NCBI RefSeq assembly: GCF_024139115.2
Contig: NC_085141.1
Span: forward strand, 247,302,096 to 247,366,095
From: Armigeres subalbatus
Lineage: Eukaryota; Arthropoda; Insecta; Diptera; Culicidae
DNA length: 64,000 nucleotides
Direction of reading: 5' to 3'
This document shows, in pieces, positions 53,154 through 64,000 of this stretch (within the stretch, counting starts at the first letter, position 1; every line of letters begins with the position of its first letter). The translations under genes were made by a program, and so were the position numbers. Below the pieces are notes generated by a model. The model worked only from the letters and a program-made list of their open reading frames with translations, searched no databases and was not told the origin of the DNA.

Positions 53154-54257
53154 CCGTGGGGCATCGAAATCCGTACACTTAAGCACCTTAGTATATGAAA
53201 AAGTCATTAGAAAATAGGAATCGGATGTAAATAAAACGTTTGTCATCGACACAGGAGCATGAAGGCTTCTACTTTTGAAGTGTTTCACATTTACTCATTA
53301 AAAACTATGAAAAACATGATAAAATAATGAATTAAATCAACTACTCCTGACTCGAAATCCGTCCACCGTGGACGGATTTCGAATCAAAGGATCAAAATCC
53401 GTACAGCTATTTTTTAACTAAATATTTAAATTGAAACAGCCCAGACAACCAGAATGCATGCATAATAGAATTGTTTTTCTGTTATGCGATGTCTATGCAC
53501 ACAAATTTCATCGTTTACCAGTCGCGAAAACGCTTTTTGCGTACAAAAGTGGAGGCGATATATGTGTATTTCTTATCCGACGTTGAACGGCAGTGTATAC
53601 GATATGCACGATTTTTATGCGAGTTTGTTCGTTATACATTGCGATGTAGTTTGTGATAACAAACTCTGTTTGACAGATAATCCAATTTCATTTGAGTTTG
53701 TTTGCAGGAATATGCGATGTCAACATATGAAGCTGGAATAAACTCGCAAAATAGCCTACTGTGCGGGAAAGTTTATAAATAAACTGATGAGCTTCGCACC
53801 ACAATGCGATTTTGATGAAATTTGGATCGGTAAACGATTTTAATCGTACATTCTTATGCGATGTGTGGTTGTCTGGGAGTCTGATTGACTGAACTACCAC
53901 TGTAAATAGTTCGATACGCACCTTGAGAAACGATCCTTCCGATTTGTATTCCGCTTATCTTATGTAATGATTCGCAATTAGCAATTAAAACACAGTTACT
54001 TTTGGTGCAATTATGCTCTACCCGAAAACAAAATGGCGGCACAAACTCCGCGTTTGGTGGGTGGAGATTTGTTTTTGATTTTTGTTGTTTTAATTTCAAA
54101 GCCTTCTTTCCAATTCTATGCCTTAAAAGCTTACTGCCAAGAATCTGAACAGGATAAGATTTATTATTTCTACATTAATTAAATTAAAGGGGGTAATTTA
54201 TTGATATCTCATGAGGTGGACGGATTTCGGTGCTGTACGGATTTCGGTCCCGCACGG
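53154..54257. mobile_element. 1.1-kb TIR element with CGAAATCCGTACA motif, TA-flanked
   Basis: CCGTGGGGCATCGAAATCCG at 53154 and the reverse complement of CCGTGCGGGACCGAAATCCG at 54257 are flanked by TA (53152-53153, 54258-54259). The word CGAAATCCGTCCACCGTGG and its mirror recur inside near 53354. No transposase is visible. Confidence 0.65.
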
Positions 54258-54667
54258 TACTCAAATTAGCAAGCTTTTGATTGCAGTACTTTTTATATAG
54301 AGTAAAAGATCCAATAGTGGAGACAATAAGCAATCTTGTATACAAGATTACATTTGATTCCAAAAATTCGAACATTGTTTCTTGAAATAGAAGTCAGATG
54401 CTTCCCTTTTCACAGAGTGAGGCAAACTATTCCAGTTAACTACAACTCTAACAAACATTGAGCTAGCAAATGTTAATGTTCTGTTCGCTTGTATAATCAA
54501 ATTTTGCGAGCGAGCGAGCGAGATTCTTCTGTAGATGGCTTACATGTGCAAATCTGTACAACTTGTACACAAAACGAACACAGCTGTTAAGCGCAACACG
54601 CAAACGATTCATAAGATCGACACTTGTATTTAAGGACATAGTTGGAAGAGTACCACGATGGCAGTCA

Positions 54668-55040
54668 ATACACTGAGAAAAATTGTATAGTAGAAACTAC
54701 CATTTTAGGGGTAATATTGAGAACAGTACCGACGTTTTTCAACCGAAGTGCCAATTTTCTTAAAATAACTAAAATATGGTCTATCTTACGATAAAATTGG
54801 TATATTCAACCGCTTCTATGGTTATTCTTACTGAAAACGTAGTAAAATTGTGCGGTAAAATCAACTATTTTGTTTGAACCTATGCTAAATAACAATTTTT
54901 ATGGTAAAATTGAAAATAATTTCAATCAGATTTACTACATTTATGGTTAAATTAAGCGATTTGTCCCTTGGGTTGAAAAACGTCGGTACTGTTCTTAATT
55001 TTACCACAAAATTGTTATTTCTACGTTTTTTTCAGTGTAT
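54668..55040. mobile_element. MITE with ATACACTGAGAAAAA ends
   Basis: ATACACTGAGAAAAATTGTA is mirrored by TACGTTTTTTTCAGTGTAT. The subterminal GAACAGTACCGACGTTTTTC and its mirror are also inverted. Confidence 0.7.
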
Positions 55041-55520
55041 GGCACCGGACCTTCCACGGGACAACCCCACACCTCCCGCACTCCTCTCCCACCAGCATTC
55101 GAATGTATCGAACAAAAGTTTAATATTCAAATTACTAACCTGTTCACAGCATATTTATTCACTTCCCGTGATAATGACCATGTTTCTCCAAAGGGTCCTA
55201 TTTATTTCGGCTCGAATTATATCATAAATCAGCAGTTTCGTGCCAATTTAATAGCCGTTCGCGATTTGGTGGAGTTATCACTGTACTTCACTTTTTCTCA
55301 AAGGGCATTGGAAAAATCAAGTTTTTACTCACTTCTTCGTACATGAGCAGCCCGAAATGTTGATGGAATGCAAATTAAAAATCACTTTTTGAAAGCAGTC
55401 ACTAGTTTTAACCGAAAGCTTTATATCAACTGCTATTTTTGCCCGAAAAAAAAACGATTAAAAACTGATCGCGGAGCGAATGTAAACACCGGCACCGATA
55501 GCAACAAACAAATAACTAGG

Positions 55521-56097
55521 TAGGGTGGTTCAAAAATGATTTGGCTCCGCCTGGCTCAGTCGATTATGTTTCATATTTTGGGTGTTGTGGTTTGGGGCAG
55601 TTTGAATAGGGGCTTATCGTGCACAGGTCGTTTCAGGTTTGTATGACAGTTGATATGGCGAGCTTAAATTTTACATATTCTGATTGTGGCACTCCATCAT
55701 TGGGCGCCATATGACTAGATGAAATATTCAAGAGCTTTAACTCCATACACAATGCATATGGAATCGTAGTTCCAATATTTGGAAGTCGATTTTAATCGAG
55801 GTTGCGAGTCTTTAGTATGATAATTAGGCTTCTCAGAAGGCATCAGTGAAACGTGTAATCCAACAAAATAGCCAGAATTTGTCTGCACTCTATCGTCTCT
55901 ATCGCACCAGGGGCAGATACTTCATACAAAAAGTGTGACATGGGGGTGGGCGGGGTAGAAAACGCTATTTTTTGCGTAACGTAAGCAATGGATCTTTCCT
56001 GCGGTGCGATTTTCTTTCAGTGAAGTCTCTGAAATGTTGCTTTCAGCTACGTAGGTTGCTGCTATGTTGGAGCTGGGTCGTTTTTTGAACCACCCTA
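55521..56097. mobile_element. TIR element with TAGGGTGGTTCAAAAA ends
   Basis: TAGGGTGGTTCAAAAATG at the left is mirrored by TTTTTTGAACCACCCTA at the right. The 560-bp interior is non-coding. Confidence 0.65.
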
Positions 56098-56639
56098 CTA
56101 ATATTTTATGTTTTTTTTATAAATACGACACCAATACTGCTACAGTATATGACCGTTTTTATTGTACCAATACTTTCAAAGCTTTGTTTTGGTACTCAAC
56201 CTATCTTCACCTTAAAAGGAATATGTCCCCAAAGAAAAAGTGTGGAAGAATGAGCGACTTTAAGGCTCAAGACTCCATCACAATGTTTTGAGAATTAATG
56301 ACTGTATCGCTTGATTGTAATAGTGAGGCAATTGGTACGGAAAAGTGCAGCAGCGATAGATAAATTTTGTTTACAACTGGGGTGGGTGGAAATGGGGTAA
56401 TAAAAATATGCCAGCTGATGCATAATGTTGCCAAACTTGACGAAATGTTTATTCTATACCATAACACATATGTTCACGGTGTATCAAATTTATGGGTATT
56501 TATCGGTTTAAAATTTGTTATTCACCACTTGGAATTTAACAGAAGCTTACATAACATGTTTAAATATTTATTTCTGGTATATTTGTTCAATCCGACAAAC
56601 AGCAATTATTTTTTCCAATATACAAATCTGGCAACGGTG

Positions 56640-57158
56640 AAGAGATGATTATTTTCTTGTGTTTGCACACCTTTGTTTGCGTGTTGGCTGGCGTATACGT
56701 TGTATTGTTCGGATTGGATGAAGTTGCATCGCGTAGATTTTGTACTCACCATTTCACTTATTGCGCTAGTAAATTTGAGTCTTCCGCATTTTATTGCATT
56801 CACAATACGGTCGTCAAATTGGTCTCTCACTTCGAGTTTTAGAAAGCAGTTTTCGACAGTTTTTGGACGCGAAGTGAATTAATTCGTAGTCAATATCGAA
56901 GAAAAATGTGAAACTCAGTCAGTGAATATGTTTTAGGAGTGAATAAATCAAGGAAACAGTGAGAAAAGATCAAGTGAAAAATCAAGTGCGTGTGTATGTG
57001 TTTGCTCCGAACGGAGTTAGTATGCGTTCGATAAAAATACGAATGCAGGCCCAGGGAAAAAGACAGTTTTTAGCGTTTTTCCTGCAAATCCTCAGTAATT
57101 GTCAATTTGGATAAGTGAAAAATTTATATGAAAATGTAATGAATATGCAATGATGTAG
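56640..57158 (+). promoter_or_regulatory. Possible promoter and first (non-coding) exon
   Basis: TCAGTC at 56915-56920 fits an arthropod initiator. The following purine-rich, GTGAAAA-rich sequence is typical of insect 5' leaders. It ends at a good donor, ATGTAG then GTAAGTCGG (57159). No downstream exon is identified in the window. Confidence 0.25.
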
Positions 57159-57478
57159 GTAAGTCGGAAAATAGCCCCAAAATATTGAATTTAGTTCAAA
57201 ACTTTATTAGTATTAGTGCGGATTCGAATAAAATCATTGTCATTGTTGGATTGGTTACTGTTTATAGAGCCTTAACAGTTTCAGCCAGGCGGGTGCTAAG
57301 CTGTCAAATGTTTGTTGCCTCCAATCGAGCGAATGCCGACGGCACTAACACTACGCCGTAGTCTATGAAAAATGAACACTGCCACGGTGTCAAAAAAATG
57401 ATTATTATCGAAGTTTCATGTACCTCTGATTTTTTTTCACAGAAAGTTGGGCAAGGTCACTAGAAATCATGTAGAGTA

Positions 57479-58578
57479 GAGTGGGGCAAGAGTACGCACT
57501 TAGTTTTCAATCGATCATGTGGCCCTTATGAAGCAAGCTTCTGCATATCAAATCTGTGTCGATGATTCATATGCTCTTCCTTTATGTTACCCAGTGGAAA
57601 AAATATTGAAATTATTGAGATTCGTTTTAGTAGAACCCTTATTGCAAGACAAGTTAAAAACGCACTCTTACCCCACCGGTGGGGTAAAAGTGCGCATCAG
57701 GTGGGGTGCTTTAAGTATATATTTACACAAATAAGAGTTAATAACATTTAATTGATGTTTAATGAGCATATATTAAGGAATGTTTAAAGATTACGCAACT
57801 CTTAAAGGGGGAGGGAATCCTAAAAATGTGCACTTTCATTCGAACAACCATTGTTTTTTATTTTAACTCAAAACGGCTACGCAGTCTTTAAGGATTAAAA
57901 CAAGATTTATATTTGTCCAACGTTTCGACACGGGGTTGGACAAATATAAATCTTGTTTTAATCCTTAAAGACTGCGTAGCCGTTTTGAGTTAAAATAACA
58001 ATAAACAGTCGATCATTCGAAAGTACATTGTTTTTTTATATATACAAAAAACTACAGAGGTAAAAATATATATCAGGTTTCGCGTGGCGTATACAAAGGT
58101 ATTTTCCTTAAAGAAAGTCCACCAATCACGTAACGTAAAATTTGGCTATTTCATCACCCCTCCCCCTATCTTACACTATTTGTGTGAATCCTCTAAAAAT
58201 TATATGGATCGTCACACATCTTGCAACCCCTCCCAGCTAAACGTTGCGTAATTTATGAATGTTTCTTTTGATTGAATGAAATTATCATTTAGATGAAGTT
58301 GTGTTTTCGTACTATGTTTAGGTGTACAACAAGTCCTAATACAATTTCATTATTTCGCTTCAGTGCTTTGTTCGCTAAGTCATTTCTAACACCGAATTAC
58401 TTTAACTTATCCTTAAAACTTGTGATAATTTCGAGTTCTGTCCCTTTTTTCTTAGTTGTGAATCTTTACGCTTTGGAAGAAGTCTTATTTCGACCGGAGA
58501 TACGGGTTTGACATCATCATTTAAAGATTCATATGCGTACTCTTGCCCCACCGGTTCCTGCGTACTTTTACCCCACAG
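57479..58578. mobile_element. TIR element with GTGGGGCAAGAGTACGC ends
   Basis: GAGTGGGGCAAGAGTACGCA at the left pairs with the reverse complement of GCGTACTTTTACCCCACAG at the right. Internal ACTCTTACCCCACC words recur near 57665 and 58541, including a perfect 20-bp palindrome centred on ACCGGT at 57668-57687. No transposase is visible. Confidence 0.5.
57858..57998. repeat. Perfect inverted repeat with about 63-bp arms
   Basis: The left arm (57858-57921) runs from TTTTAACTCAAAACGGCTAC to ATTTATATTTGTCCAAC. The right arm (57935-57998) mirrors it without a visible mismatch across a 13-base loop (GTTTCGACACGGG). Confidence 0.8.
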
Positions 58579-58943
58579 TCCCAAAAATTATTCAAGTAAT
58601 GGTTTTGACTTCTTGGAAAACCAACCGGATTGGTGTTCTGTACCATGAAGTATTCTATACAATAGGTTATCGAAATGGTATAATAGGGTATAATGTTCAC
58701 CTGATTGAACGTATATATGGCAATGAAATACTAGTTGCGGAAATCCAATTATTTTTAGCAAAATGACCAAAAAATGTCCATATCTCCGTTGTTGTTTATT
58801 CAAATCGTTTACAATTACACATGATAATAGTTGGCCAGAATACCTGTCAAACTGATTCAGTGCTGCTAGTTTATCTTTTTTTATTACTTCAAAAAATCGA
58901 AAACGTACTCTTAGAAGTGTAGATAGTCTTCATACCGTATCGA

Positions 58944-60443
58944 ACGACAACGGCCAACGCTGCATAACCTTTGCAGCCTATGGCGGTATAGTCCGAAGCA
59001 TTTGATTTTCCTGCAAGAATATCCACAAGGCCACATGGAAATCACCTGGCCAAGAAACGGGAAACCAAATCGACCACGTTCTAATCGACGGCATATTCTT
59101 CTCCGCCATCACAAATGTCCGCACTTACCGCAGTGTGAATATTGAACCCGATCACTACCTCGTTGCGGTTCGCATGCGCTTAAAACGCTCGACGATGGCT
59201 GGAGAGATATTCGATCCACCATTGGTAGCACCGCAAACACTGCACTAGGCACGGTACCCCCGGATCAGAGAAACGACTGACATGGCGGCGAATGTGAGCA
59301 GTTAGTCGAGGAGAATAATGCGGCTTGGGCGAGAATGCGGCAATACCGTACGAGGACGAACGAGGGACGATACAAACGGGAGCGGAACAGACATAATGCA
59401 ACGTACACACCAGTCAAGCAGTTTGACGAACATTGACTCCGCCCCCAATAAAACACTTCGGTTGCTGCTTTGTTTGAACGTGTGTGAAGTTGTTCGAACA
59501 ACCATTTGACAGTTGGCGGCTCGGTTGGAAAAATTAAAACGGTTTGATTTTGATTTTGTCAAGGTTCGCCGAACATGTTTGAGCATTTGTAGTGAAGTTG
59601 CACAAACCCCCATATATTTTTTGATGGTTGGTGCTCAAGTTGGCGCTACGGTCGTTCGTGTGTGATATTGTTGGTCGAATAAATTGATTGTTCGTGCCGC
59701 TGTTGGTAAAACTTGATGGATGTTTGAATAAACGGAAGGTGGAGTCAATGTTGGTCAAACTGCTTGACCGTGTGTACGTTCCATAACAGACAGACGGAGC
59801 GACTGTGCCGCGCTAATAGCGCACGAAAGTTCTGTGAGAAGCTGAACCGTAGGCGCCACCTGTCGCAGCCTGATATGTGTAAGGACATAAACGACAGAAC
59901 CTTATTACGAACGAGCGTGAAATGATCCAAAGGAGGCGGCAGCACTACGAAAAGCACCTGAATGGTGATGTGACAGACAACGATGGCGGTATGGCGGCGA
60001 ACTTGGGAGCACGCGTGCATGGCATACGTTTCCCGGCAACGGGTCTCCAAGAAATCCAGGAGGAGATTGGCTAGCTGAAAAACTACAAAGCCCGCTGGGG
60101 TTGATCCACTACCAGGAGAGCTGTTTAAACACGGTGGTGAAGCGCTGGCTAGAGCGATGCACTGGGCACAATTCCCTAGGTTTGGGAGGATGAGGTTCTG
60201 CCGCATGAGTGGACAGAAAGTGTCGTGTGCCCCATATATTCACGCAATCACATTGCTACACGTTGCCTACAATGTACTGTCCCAAATTTTATGCCGTAGA
60301 CTAACACCAATTGCAAGAGAGTTCGTGGGGCAGTACCAGGCGGATTTCATGGGCGAATGTTCCATCACGGATCAGGTGTTCTTCGAACGCCAGATATTGC
60401 AGAAATGTCGCGAATATAACGTTCCCACACGCATACAATACAA
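58944..60443 (+). mobile_element. Non-LTR retrotransposon (same family as 11167-14335), 5' piece
   Basis: Plus-strand reading gives the endonuclease end (NQIDHVLIDG, NIEPDHYLVAV), the linker (CEQLVEENNAAW in broken form, ANSARKFCEKLNRRR) and the start of RT (HAITLLHVAYNVLSQILCRR, LTPIAREFVGQYQADFMGEC). Stops and indels are frequent. A MITE (59397-59783) splits it, and its continuation lies at 63839-64000. Confidence 0.75.
59397..59783. mobile_element. 387-bp Harbinger-like MITE
   Basis: TGCAACGTACACACCAGTCA at the left mirrors the right end (GACCGTGTGTACGTTCCA). Longer subterminal matching covers AAGCAGTTTGACGAACATTG. TAA on both sides (59394-59396, 59784-59786) is a PIF/Harbinger-type duplication. 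The host LINE reads through when it is removed. Confidence 0.8.
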
Positions 60444-61914
60444 CCCAAGTAACACCGAAAACATCTTTGTTTTGGTTTTCAAGATGTTTTGTTTTACACT
60501 CTCAAGACATATAACATGTCACCAGGATGATTTCACAAACTTACAATTAACATGTTTATTTTTTTGACATTTGTTTAGTTAGAAGATGTATAGTTATGAT
60601 GCGGGCTCAGCTGAAATCGGTGTTTTGAACTTTATTTCAACATCTCTTCAGATCTAAGCAATGGATATTTTTCATCGACTCTATCGTCTGTCGAGAACTC
60701 GCCATATTGCTGTTCTGGAGATTGAAGCATGTGTTTACAAACGATTTTCTAAATTTTATGTTTTTGATATAGGTGTATTTTCTTCCAATCAATGGCGCAT
60801 GAATTTAAGAGAAGTAAAATATAAAGTTCCACGATGAGTCGTGAGTGGCATACAAAGCATCGTCATGAATTTCAAATGCTATGTACCTATGTCTAACATA
60901 TTTTATTTTATCAAAATGGAATTCATAGCTAAATTTATGCATGCATTTTTTCATACAATCTTGTAGATTCATATGAAACATTTGTCAACAACTTTTTTTG
61001 TTTTTGTGTTGAGAGAATTTCATTGAATACTCACTTCCAACTTAACTTTAGTTTTGTGAATGTATTACGATTTCTTTCGTGCGACTGAAAGATGTTGAAA
61101 ATTTCATCAATTTTTGCGCTGTTTCGGTCGTGTGAAGGCAATAAAACAAGTTTATATACCAAAACATAAACAACCTGTATGTTTGAAAGATGAATTTTTT
61201 ACTCTCATTCAACAAACTGTGTTATGCCTTGTTCAGATTACAGCTGAATAACATGTTACCGGTATTCGAAGGTGTTACTTCTGAATAACAAAACCGTTCA
61301 CACTAGCATTTTAGGTAATACTATTTGACAGCTGACAGCATGTGTCAAGCGCCAAATTTTTTCGAGCAGTTTGTTGTTTGTTTACAAATATGCAGCGAGA
61401 TTCTTCAATTTAGAATTCAATTATTGTTAAACAATTAATCTGTTTGCGATTAAAGAACTGTTCAGCGGTAATGAGATTTATTAATTTGCTATTTTCTACG
61501 TAATTGCAAGAAGCGGACCAAACTCCGAAGGCGTGAGTTCAGTATGGGATGAAACTGATAGTGATTAGTGTGCGCTAACTTCCAATTTTTATAATAAAAT
61601 AACAATAAAAAAAGGATGATATCGCACGTAATCATCATCAGAGGAGATGGTATTAGTTGCCAAAATCAGCTAAAACCATTCATCACATTTCATTTATATC
61701 TCAACTTAGGTGAACGAGGCCAGGCACGGAACTACGTTGTTGTGTTTCGCTAGGAAGGGATCGTGGAGTACTACTAACTAAAATAGATACTAGAGTAAAA
61801 TAATTCAAACGAAATAAAGATATACAATCCAACTCCAAGTGGAACCTGGCGCGCTTTTCAACTTGGTATCCTTCACCATTTTCTCAGTTAAAGTTTGAAA
61901 GCTTTTCTATGCCC

Positions 61915-61975
61915 GCCATTGCATAAGTGTATGTCCTGTTTGGCAAGTACAATGGATACATTATGCCCAAGTAAT
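61915..61975 (-). mobile_element. SINE body fragment (reversed)
   Basis: TATGCCCGCCATTGCATAAG and GGCAAGTACAATGGATACAT are the reverse complement of the SINE body at about 48108-48160. Confidence 0.55.
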
Positions 61976-62232
61976 CGAGATTGTTTTCCACCCCAAAAAC
62001 ATACTAGACTTAACCGAAAATCAAACTTGTTAACTCTGGATTCGCAGTCCTACGCATTCTGTTGAAGGCAGATATCTTAAGGGCTAAATATATTCAAGTT
62101 AATATGAATTAGACGGTTCAAATAAAATGTAAACAACTTGAAAATCTATTCTTGTTTTTATTAACTATGGATTCAATTCAGTTTCAATCTAGATTTATTT
62201 TTTATGAATTTAAAAATTATTTATGAAAGTTT

Positions 62233-62873
62233 CCCAAGTAATATCGAATTTAAAAATTGATGTATATCGTGTTTGAAGTAAGTTGTGAAAAAATTTCTGT
62301 CAAACATACAGCTTATTGATTGACAGAAGATGTTTTGTATTACATTCTCACGACTTTCTGATAACATGTAATTTTTTGATATTTGTTTGGTTTTTCAAAA
62401 TGTTTTGTTTTACACTCTCTAGGCCAGGATGATTTCTCGAACTTACAAAGGGTCGTACACTAATTACGTAAGCACTTATGGGTGGAGGGGGGTCTGCTAT
62501 TTTCTTGCGCTCCATATAAATATAAAATGATTTATATTGGAAAAATCTTACATGGGGGCAAGGGGGATTGAAAAACCCAGAAAAAACGCTTACGTAATAG
62601 TGTACGGTTAGAAGATATGTAGTTATGATCCACCTGAATTTCAAATACCATATATGTGTATTTTGATTTATTTTATCAAAATGGAATTCTAAAAAATGTA
62701 TGCATGAATTTTTTTCATCCAATCCTGTAAATATTTTTATTTGAAATGAGACATTTGTCAACAGCTTTTGTTGTATTAGATTTACAGATCATATTATGTT
62801 GAGCGAATGTTATTGAAAACTCACTTCATATATGTTGAAATATACTTTCATTCAACAAACTTTGTTACTTGGG
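62233..62873. mobile_element. TIR element with CCCAAGTAAT ends, copy 2
   Basis: CCCAAGTAAT at 62233 is mirrored by GTTACTTGGG ending at 62873. The interior parallels copy 1, and a small MITE (62453-62607) is inserted at a point where copy 1 is continuous. Confidence 0.7.
62453..62607. mobile_element. Small MITE with CGTACACTAATTACGTAAGC ends
   Basis: CGTACACTAATTACGTAAGC is mirrored by GCTTACGTAATAGTGTACG. The interior has G-rich and C-rich words as in the copy at 18160-18303. Confidence 0.75.
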
Positions 62874-62919
62874 TTCAATGCAATCCCAATTTAATTCCAT
62901 TCAACTTTTATTATGAGTT

Positions 62920-63468
62920 TTCTTTTAATTAAAATTAAGTGATACACTTGATATTTAATATTTATTATTTAATATCTAGCCTTTAACATTTTAACATTTA
63001 ATATTGAATATTTAGTATTTAAAATTTAATATTTAGTTTTTAATATTTAATTTTCAATATTTAATATAAATTACAAATTTAATATTAATTATTTAACATT
63101 TAATATTGATAACATATTTAATATTAATTATTTAACATTCAATATAAATTAAACATTTAATATTTAATATCAATTATTCAATATTTAATATTAAATACAT
63201 ATTTAATATTTAATATTCAATATTTAATACTTCAAATTTAATACTTAATATTTAATATTTAATACCTAATATTTAATATTTAATATTTAATTTAATATTT
63301 AATATTTAATTTAATATTTAATTTAATATTTAATATTTAATATTTAATATTTAATAATTAATATTTTATATTTTATATTCAATATTTAATATTTAATTTC
63401 CTATATTTTATATTAAATATTTATAAATATAAAATTTTGAGTATTAAATATTAAATATTAAATGCGAC
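62920..63468. repeat. AT-rich satellite of TTTAATA-type units
   Basis: About 550 bp consist almost wholly of AATATTTA-type words (TTTAATATTTAATATTTAAT), with rare C or G. Unit length is 7-9 bp and drifts. Small hairpins are inevitable. Confidence 0.85.
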
Positions 63469-63655
63469 AGTCCATCATGAAGTATACCTTGCCAATTTTC
63501 AGCTCCGTTGTTCTACACAGCTGATTGAAGAATCCGATAGAAAACGAATAGAAAATTAATAATGACATTGCCGTATAATCCAATTGGACACGCGAAATGA
63601 CCAACCACTTGAATGCAAGAAAACATGCGCAGGGCCTTCGGCCTTCAGTCGAGCA

Positions 63656-63830
63656 GCAAATTCGATCAGTTGTATCATGTTATTCGCAATAACATGTTAT
63701 TCAAAGGTGTTATTCGGCTGTCAGAAATGTATGGGAATATTACCTTCGAAAAACATGTTATTGGCCGAATAACACCAAAGCGCGAATAACATGTTATTCG
63801 ACCGTAGTGTGGATATAGTATTACTTGGAA
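63656..63830. repeat. Cluster of GAATAACATGTTATTC palindromes
   Basis: The 16-bp palindrome or close variants occur near 63679, 63692, 63745 and 63785. The right copy extends to an 18-bp perfect palindrome at 63783-63800. GGTGTTATTCGG and its mirror CCGAATAACACC flank the middle. Confidence 0.7.
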
Positions 63831-63838
63831 ATCGATCG

Positions 63839-64000
63839 AAACCAGCTATGGCAGCTAATGCACCAACACGGATTTCCAGATAAGCCGATACGGTTGGGCA
63901 GGGCAACGATGGATCTGGTGATGAAACACTGGTCCTTTTGAAACACGCAAAGAATTACGGCAAGGTGATGGTCTTTCGTGCCTGCTATTCAGCATCGCTT
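63839..64000 (+). mobile_element. Continuation of the LINE of 58944-60443 (RT core), running off the window
   Basis: Degenerate reading gives QLWQLMHQHGFPDK and then a RQGDGLSCLLFSIA-like stretch across frame breaks, which is the RT block following the point where the first piece stops. About 45 bp of the LINE appear to be missing at the junction. Confidence 0.65.

Larger units (their letters stand above)
61225..63830. mobile_element. Nested element with palindrome-rich ends and TTA duplication
   Basis: TTA flanks it (61222-61224 and 63831-63833). The left end carries CTGAATAACATGTTA. The right end carries several GAATAACATGTTATTC palindromes and TGTTATTCGG words in both orientations. The interior includes a reversed SINE piece, copy 2 of the CCCAAGTAAC element and an AT-rich satellite. 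No transposase is visible. Confidence 0.55.
60444..63838. mobile_element. TIR element with CCCAAGTAAC ends, copy 1, split by a nested element
   Basis: CCCAAGTAAC at 60444 and TTACTTGG ending at 63838 are its ends. The body (60444-61224) matches copy 2 (62233-62873) in order: ATGTTTTGTTTTACACTCTC, CCAGGATGATTTC, TTATTTTATCAAAATGGAAT, TTCATTCAACAAAC. The terminal TTACTTGG is separated from the body by the element at 61225-63830. It lies inside the LINE. A target duplication is not obvious. Confidence 0.65.

Overview
The window looks like a mosquito (culicine, most likely Aedes) chromosome arm. It has one large intron-bearing gene on the minus strand, GT-AG introns, and dense mobile DNA of the types seen in culicines: R1-clade and other non-LTR elements, Ty1/copia, tRNA-derived SINEs, many TIR elements and MITEs, MULE, Tc1/mariner and Penelope. 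This rests on sequence reading alone; no database search was possible.

Coding content. The only gene I can assemble runs right to left from about 23.3 kb to 2721. Six exons (20631-23236, 6406-9310, 3505-4880, 3318-3441, 3076-3255, 2721-3017) join in phase through good splice sites. They give an open frame of 7488 nt including the stop (about 2495 residues). The product is a large, acidic, low-complexity, probably nuclear protein. It has a Cys/His knuckle at the N-terminus, a Cys-rich module that resembles the MGA/DUF4801 type, and at least four hydrophobic-acidic motifs that look like SUMO-interacting motifs, one of them forming the very C-terminus. The true start codon is unresolved: an in-frame stop lies just upstream and the nearest upstream ATG is one base out of frame. 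A few isolated exon-like segments (about 26.4, 34.3, 34.9, 51.6 and 57.1 kb) may belong to other genes, and are given low confidence.

Mobile layout. 0-2.3 kb: a hAT-like minisatellite element, a LINE fragment and a TA-flanked TIR element. 4.9-6.4 kb (intron): a degenerate roughly 90-bp tandem repeat broken by a MITE. 9.3-20.6 kb (one 11.3-kb intron): two R1-type LINEs, another LINE split by a Tc1/mariner element, a SINE inside a MITE, and several foldback elements. 23.8-25.7 kb: a 5'-truncated LINE with a clear target duplication. 27.2-34.0 kb: three nested elements (hAT-like, then a TA-type element, then a young copia with 183/184 identical LTRs). 37.9-41.4 kb: a MULE/FLYWCH relic split by a hAT-like element that itself carries SINE, LINE and MITE pieces. 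41.4 kb: a Penelope GIY-YIG fragment. 40-47 kb: a MITE family whose interior is built of 167-bp monomers, present once, four times or eleven times in different copies. 53-58.6 kb: several TIR elements and a perfect 63-bp-arm hairpin. 59-64 kb: a LINE containing a Harbinger-like MITE and a nest in which one TIR element contains another that contains a second copy of the first.

Almost every other open frame here is a retroelement relic or a shadow of repeats, so the region reads as one host gene in a transposon-packed intergenic and intronic landscape.
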